Assembly (NCBI GenBank): GCA_903934275.1
Contig: CAIZNF010000186.1
Location: forward strand, 1-9,868
Length of the DNA stretch: 9,868 bases
Direction: 5' to 3'
DNA from: an uncultured Nitrosomonadales bacterium
GTDB taxonomy: Bacteria > Pseudomonadota > Gammaproteobacteria > Burkholderiales > Gallionellaceae
In this document: positions 6,685 to 9,868 of the stretch, piece after piece
Layout of the letters: the number at the start of each line of letters is the position of its first letter
Position numbering within the stretch: the first letter of the stretch is position 1
The notes under the pieces: model-generated
The model's database searches: none
What the model was told of the DNA's origin: nothing
What the model saw: the letters and a program-made list of their open reading frames with translations, nothing else
Made by a program: the position numbers and the translations under genes

Positions 6685-6721
6685 TTGTCTCGCTTAGAAT
6701 TTTGAATTTATGGAGGCTCCC

Positions 6722-9586
6722 TTATTTGAACAGGCCTTTCAACTTGCCTTTCAGCTGATCCTGCAACTTGGTTTTTACTTCTTGCTTGACGGCTTCGCTG
6801 ACCATCGAGCCGAAATCCAGCGTGTATTTCAGATCGGTGAAGGGGCCGCTGACACGCACCGGCACGGTTATACCACCAACGATATCCTTGCCGCCCTGGC
6901 CTTCCAGCGTTTTTGCAACCGTGGCTTTGGCGAGATAGCTAATGCTGTCATTCCCCACGTTGATGTCACCGTTCCCCGTCAATCGCAACAGTGGTGATTT
7001 CATGAACAGGTCTTCGTTGTGGGCCACGCCATTGCTCACCTTGAAAGTTGCCTTGAGCTCGCTGAAATCGGTCTTCTCAAACTTGTTGGCAGTTTGCGTT
7101 TGCGCGCTTGCTCCGCCTTTACCGAACAGAGCCTGTGCATCGCGCAGTTTTTTGGCGACATTGATACCTTTGACCGCGCCATCCGCCAGGTTCAGCGACA
7201 TATTGCCGTTGAGCGCTTTCTTCATCGCGCTTACGGTATTGCCCTGCATGGTGAGGTTCAAGCTAACATTACCCTTACCTTCCAGCGTATCGAAATTCGC
7301 CGCATCCTTGGTCAGTGTGGCGACATTCACGCCACTCAGATTTTGATTGATGGCAATGCTCGGTGTGGCTTGCGCATTTACCCCCAGACTGCCGTTCATA
7401 CTGCCCTGGTACAAATTGGCGGACAGCGGGTTCACGCTGATCACACCTTTGTGCGCCTTCATATCGAGGCGCACTTGCGCGAGCTTCATGTTGAAAACTT
7501 TGAGGGAACCGATGCGCAGCCCGCCTTCCGCGTTCAGTTTTTTCAGGGCGGAAAGATTTAACGGCTCTTCCGGAGCGGATGGTTTTTTGGCATCGGCAGG
7601 TGTCGATTTGGGCAGGTACTGATCTGCATCAAGCTGATCCACGTCCACATCGAAACGAATGTCGGGGTCATTAAAATCATTCAAAGCCACTTTGGCGGTG
7701 AATTTACTTTGCTGCATTTTGCCCGATACATTGGCCTGCAAACTTTGCCTGCCGCCGTCAATCTGCACATTGCCTTTCACCTCGCCGGCATAAGATTTCC
7801 CGGATTGTTTGAAAACGCCGTTCGTCACGTTCAGCGTCATTTTGCCGTTTGCCCCTTTCTTGAGCGCGCTCACGGTGTTGCCACGTGTGCTGAGGTTGAT
7901 CGATACGCTACCCTTGCCTTCCACCGTGTCGAGATTGGCCACAGTCTTGAGCAACGCGCCGATGTTGATATCGTTAAGATTTTCGTTGATGGTGAAGCTG
8001 GGTATGGCCTGCTGCGCATTCACGCTGACGCTGCCGTTAAAATTGCCCTGATACAGATTGGCAGACAGCGGGCTGATTTCCAGTAGTCCGTTATGCGCTT
8101 TCATGTCGAGGCGCAGTTGGGACAGCTTTACATCGGACACTTTTAGCGAGCCGATGCGCAGGCTGCCGTCCAGATTGAGTTTGCGCAACGCGGACAAATC
8201 CAGAGGCTGTTCGGGCTGATTGGATTTGGACGAACCGGTAGGAGCTGCATCGGCAGATTTTTTCGGCAGATACAAATCGGCATCGAACTGGTCCACATCC
8301 ACATCGAACTGAATCGTGGGGTTGGTAAAACTGTTCACGCCGACTTTAGCCTTGACCTGACTTTGCAGCAGCCCGCCAGCGAGATTCGCCTGTACGTTTT
8401 GCTTTAACGCATCCACTTGCACACTGCCCTTCATCTCGCTGCTCACTGACTTGTTCGGCAGCTTGTCTCCGGTAGCATTTATTGCCACGGTAAGATTGCT
8501 CATGTTGAATTGTTGGGCCTGAAAATTACCCGAAAGCGGTGAGCTGAGCTTTACTTTGAAAGCCTGCTCCGGTTGTTTCACATCCAGATCGAGCGTGAAC
8601 GCGCTGCTCTTGAAAGATTGCGCATTGCCTTCCAGTCCGGGCAGCGACAAGGCTGCTGCAATATTGCCGGATGCACCGTCCAGCTTGGCATTCAGCATCA
8701 ATTTGTCGCCGAAGAATTTATCCTTGGTAAGGCTCAGTGATGGTGCGTCCAGCGTGGCTTCGAAGTTGTCCTTGGCTTTCGCGCCAGCCGCATTTAGTTT
8801 GAATTTTTTTGCGCCGAACTCCTGTGTGGCCAAATTGGCACTCGCATCGCCGCTGGCCTTCAGCTTCAAATTGCTGATATCCAGAGCCGCGCCACTGGCC
8901 TGTAAATCCAGGCTCTCAAATTGATAGCTCTGTTTTTCCAGATCGAACGTCAGCGTGGTTTTGAGTTGGGTTGTGATGTTCAATTTGGGCTGGTTAGCCT
9001 GCACGCTGACCGACAGATCAATCTTGCTGGAAACGCCGTTGGCAATGCGCCCGGTCTTGAGATTCAAATCTTTGATAGTGTATTGCGCACCCGTGTCTTC
9101 GTCGCGGTAAGACAAATTGGTTTTTTCTATGGATACCGATGCGATATCAAACTTGGCCTGCGGGCTATCGGATTTTTTCTTTTCATCTTTGCCCAGCAAG
9201 TCGTCGATATTGGTTGTGCCATCTTTGCGTTTGACCAGTGCGGCTTTCAGCCCGTTCACTGCCACTTCATCCACAATCACCTGCTTGCTTAACAATGGCA
9301 GCAGCGCCAGCGAGACACGCGCCGTTTCGACGGAGGCGAATTCCTTATCGCTGTTAAATTCGGATAACGACACCTTGCTCAAATTCACGCCGATGCTGGG
9401 AAAGAACGAAAGTTTGATGTCGCCGTCGAGATGCAGGTTGCGTTGCTTGCTTTCCTTCACCGCCTGGATGATTCTGACTTTGTAGTCGTTGGGGTTAAAA
9501 GTCGCCGCCATATAGACCACACCAGCGACGGCGATGCCGACCACCGCACCCGTACCTATCAGGCCGTATTTAAGAATTTTGTTCAT
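6722..9586 (-). CDS. AsmA-family inner-membrane-anchored protein with internal duplication
   Basis: The 954-residue protein has one N-terminal membrane segment (about residues 7-29) and then a long periplasmic body of alternating short beta strands. An N-terminal AsmA-like region, with NPNDYKVRI and the FFPSIGVNLSKVSLSE strand, starts right after the anchor. The C-terminal AsmA region (about 835-954) contains FMKSPLLRLTGNGDINVG and ends in a basic tail. AsmA-like proteins are large bridge-like envelope proteins linked to lipid transport and outer-membrane assembly; this role is from family knowledge. E. coli AsmA is about 617 residues; the extra length is largely a duplicated block at about 379-596 and 597-807. 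The ATG at 9586 is preceded by GAGG with five bases spacing. It follows hemN by 65 bases, and its stop lies 165 bases before the lipA start. Confidence 0.88.
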   Translation of the reverse strand: MNKILKYGLIGTGAVVGIAVAGVVYMAATFNPNDYKVRIIQAVKESKQRNLHLDGDIKLSFFPSIGVNLSKVSLSEFNSDKEFASVETARVSLALLPLLSKQVIVDEVAVNGLKAALVKRKDGTTNIDDLLGKDEKKKSDSPQAKFDIASVSIEKTNLSYRDEDTGAQYTIKDLNLKTGRIANGVSSKIDLSVSVQANQPKLNITTQLKTTLTFDLEKQSYQFESLDLQASGAALDISNLKLKASGDASANLATQEFGAKKFKLNAAGAKAKDNFEATLDAPSLSLTKDKFFGDKLMLNAKLDGASGNIAAALSLPGLEGNAQSFKSSAFTLDLDVKQPEQAFKVKLSSPLSGNFQAQQFNMSNLTVAINATGDKLPNKSVSSEMKGSVQVDALKQNVQANLAGGLLQSQVKAKVGVNSFTNPTIQFDVDVDQFDADLYLPKKSADAAPTGSSKSNQPEQPLDLSALRKLNLDGSLRIGSLKVSDVKLSQLRLDMKAHNGLLEISPLSANLYQGNFNGSVSVNAQQAIPSFTINENLNDINIGALLKTVANLDTVEGKGSVSINLSTRGNTVSALKKGANGKMTLNVTNGVFKQSGKSYAGEVKGNVQIDGGRQSLQANVSGKMQQSKFTAKVALNDFNDPDIRFDVDVDQLDADQYLPKSTPADAKKPSAPEEPLNLSALKKLNAEGGLRIGSLKVFNMKLAQVRLDMKAHKGVISVNPLSANLYQGSMNGSLGVNAQATPSIAINQNLSGVNVATLTKDAANFDTLEGKGNVSLNLTMQGNTVSAMKKALNGNMSLNLADGAVKGINVAKKLRDAQALFGKGGASAQTQTANKFEKTDFSELKATFKVSNGVAHNEDLFMKSPLLRLTGNGDINVGNDSISYLAKATVAKTLEGQGGKDIVGGITVPVRVSGPFTDLKYTLDFGSMVSEAVKQEVKTKLQDQLKGKLKGLFK
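7166..7798 (-). repeat. AsmA-family internal repeat, copy B
   Basis: This encodes residues about 597-807. Landmarks are VKGNVQID, FDVDVDQLDADQYLPK, LRIGSLKV, VRLDMKAH, LSANLYQG and NGNMSLNLADGAVK. Some blocks are identical in protein to copy A, while the DNA has drifted at many third positions, so the duplication is not recent. Confidence 0.8.
7799..8452 (-). repeat. AsmA-family internal repeat, copy A
   Basis: This encodes residues about 379-596. Landmarks are MKGSVQVD, FDVDVDQFDADLYLPK, LRIGSLKV, LRLDMKAH, LSANLYQG and NGKMTLNVTNGVFK. Each has a counterpart about 213-218 residues later in copy B. Confidence 0.8.
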
Positions 9587-9630
9587 GCTCGCCTCGCGAA
9601 AAAGACAGGGGGTTAATCATAACGGTGCGC

Positions 9631-9643
9631 GGGCAGGGTGCCC
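9631..9643. other. Short hairpin between hemN and the AsmA-family gene
   Basis: GGGCA (9631-9635) pairs with TGCCC (9639-9643) around GGG. It lies after the hemN stop on the minus strand but has no T-run, so it is at most a weak attenuator or 3'-end structure and not a convincing terminator. Confidence 0.25.
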
Positions 9644-9651
9644 ACTACCAA

Positions 9652-9868
9652 TCAAATTACTTTCGAGTAGCGCGCGTGCTCCGTGCGGGTGCGCAGATAC
9701 TTGTCGAACACCATGCAGATGTTGCGGATCAACATACGCCCCTTGGGGGTCACGATGATCTGCTGCGGAGTGATTTCCAGCAGGCCTTCTCGCTCGTATT
9801 CGCGCAACTCTTCCAGCTCGGTGGCAAAGTACTTGTCGAATTCGATCCGGTAATCGGCATCGAATGTA
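9652..9868 (-). CDS. hemN: Oxygen-independent coproporphyrinogen III oxidase, C-terminal part
   Basis: Only the last 71 residues are in the window; the start lies beyond 9868. The segment has DYRIEFDKYF, then a helical Glu-rich part, then the HemN C-terminal signature GRMLIRNICMVFDKYL and the ending RYSKVI, matching the C-terminus of E. coli HemN (ending FSRVI). HemN is a cytoplasmic radical-SAM enzyme that decarboxylates coproporphyrinogen III to protoporphyrinogen IX without oxygen, in haem synthesis. The radical-SAM cysteine motif lies outside the window. The conserved RNIC/FD pattern points to true HemN rather than the related HemW, which lacks this C-terminal domain. Confidence 0.9.
   Translation of the reverse strand, partial: TFDADYRIEFDKYFATELEELREYEREGLLEITPQQIIVTPKGRMLIRNICMVFDKYLRTRTEHARYSKVI

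Noticed and set aside
1..9868. Defence system, CRISPR array, tRNA or rRNA
   Set aside because: No regularly spaced repeats, no RNA gene signature and no defence-type proteins; apart from the IS110 element the window encodes ordinary metabolic and envelope genes.

Overview
This window looks like ordinary chromosome from a betaproteobacterium, probably Nitrosomonadales or Gallionella-like. That guess is inferred from the style of the RNB protein, the TonB-like protein and the small cytochrome c, not from any search. Every supported gene is on the minus strand, so transcription runs from high to low coordinates.

In order of transcription: the C-terminal end of hemN (anaerobic coproporphyrinogen III oxidase, cut by the window edge at 9868); a large AsmA-family membrane-anchored protein carrying an internal duplication of about 215 residues; lipA (lipoyl synthase); an IS110-family element whose transposase is frameshifted near its C-terminus; a small periplasmic cytochrome c with a clear Shine-Dalgarno, a signal peptide and its own bidirectional terminator; then a tight cluster of an RNase II/R-family (RNB) exoribonuclease, a TonB-like energy transducer and aroE (shikimate dehydrogenase, cut by the window edge at position 1). 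The RNB and TonB genes overlap by four bases through a TTG start, and aroE follows 16 bases later. The cluster probably starts from an extended -10 promoter just upstream of the RNB gene.

Three things stand out. First, the IS110 leader (about 5384-5546, minus strand) folds into long, well-paired stem-loops, one with a symmetric 8x8 internal loop. This is the architecture and position expected of the guide ('bridge') RNA of IS110-group elements. Second, a GC-rich palindromic mobile repeat of about 106 bp lies in frame inside the RNB gene and adds about 45 proline/glycine-rich residues between the catalytic core and the C-terminal domain. Third, the AsmA-family protein has grown by an internal tandem duplication.

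Apart from the IS, the genes are housekeeping: haem, lipoate and aromatic amino acid synthesis, RNA turnover, envelope and respiration. I see no CRISPR array, tRNA, rRNA or defence system.
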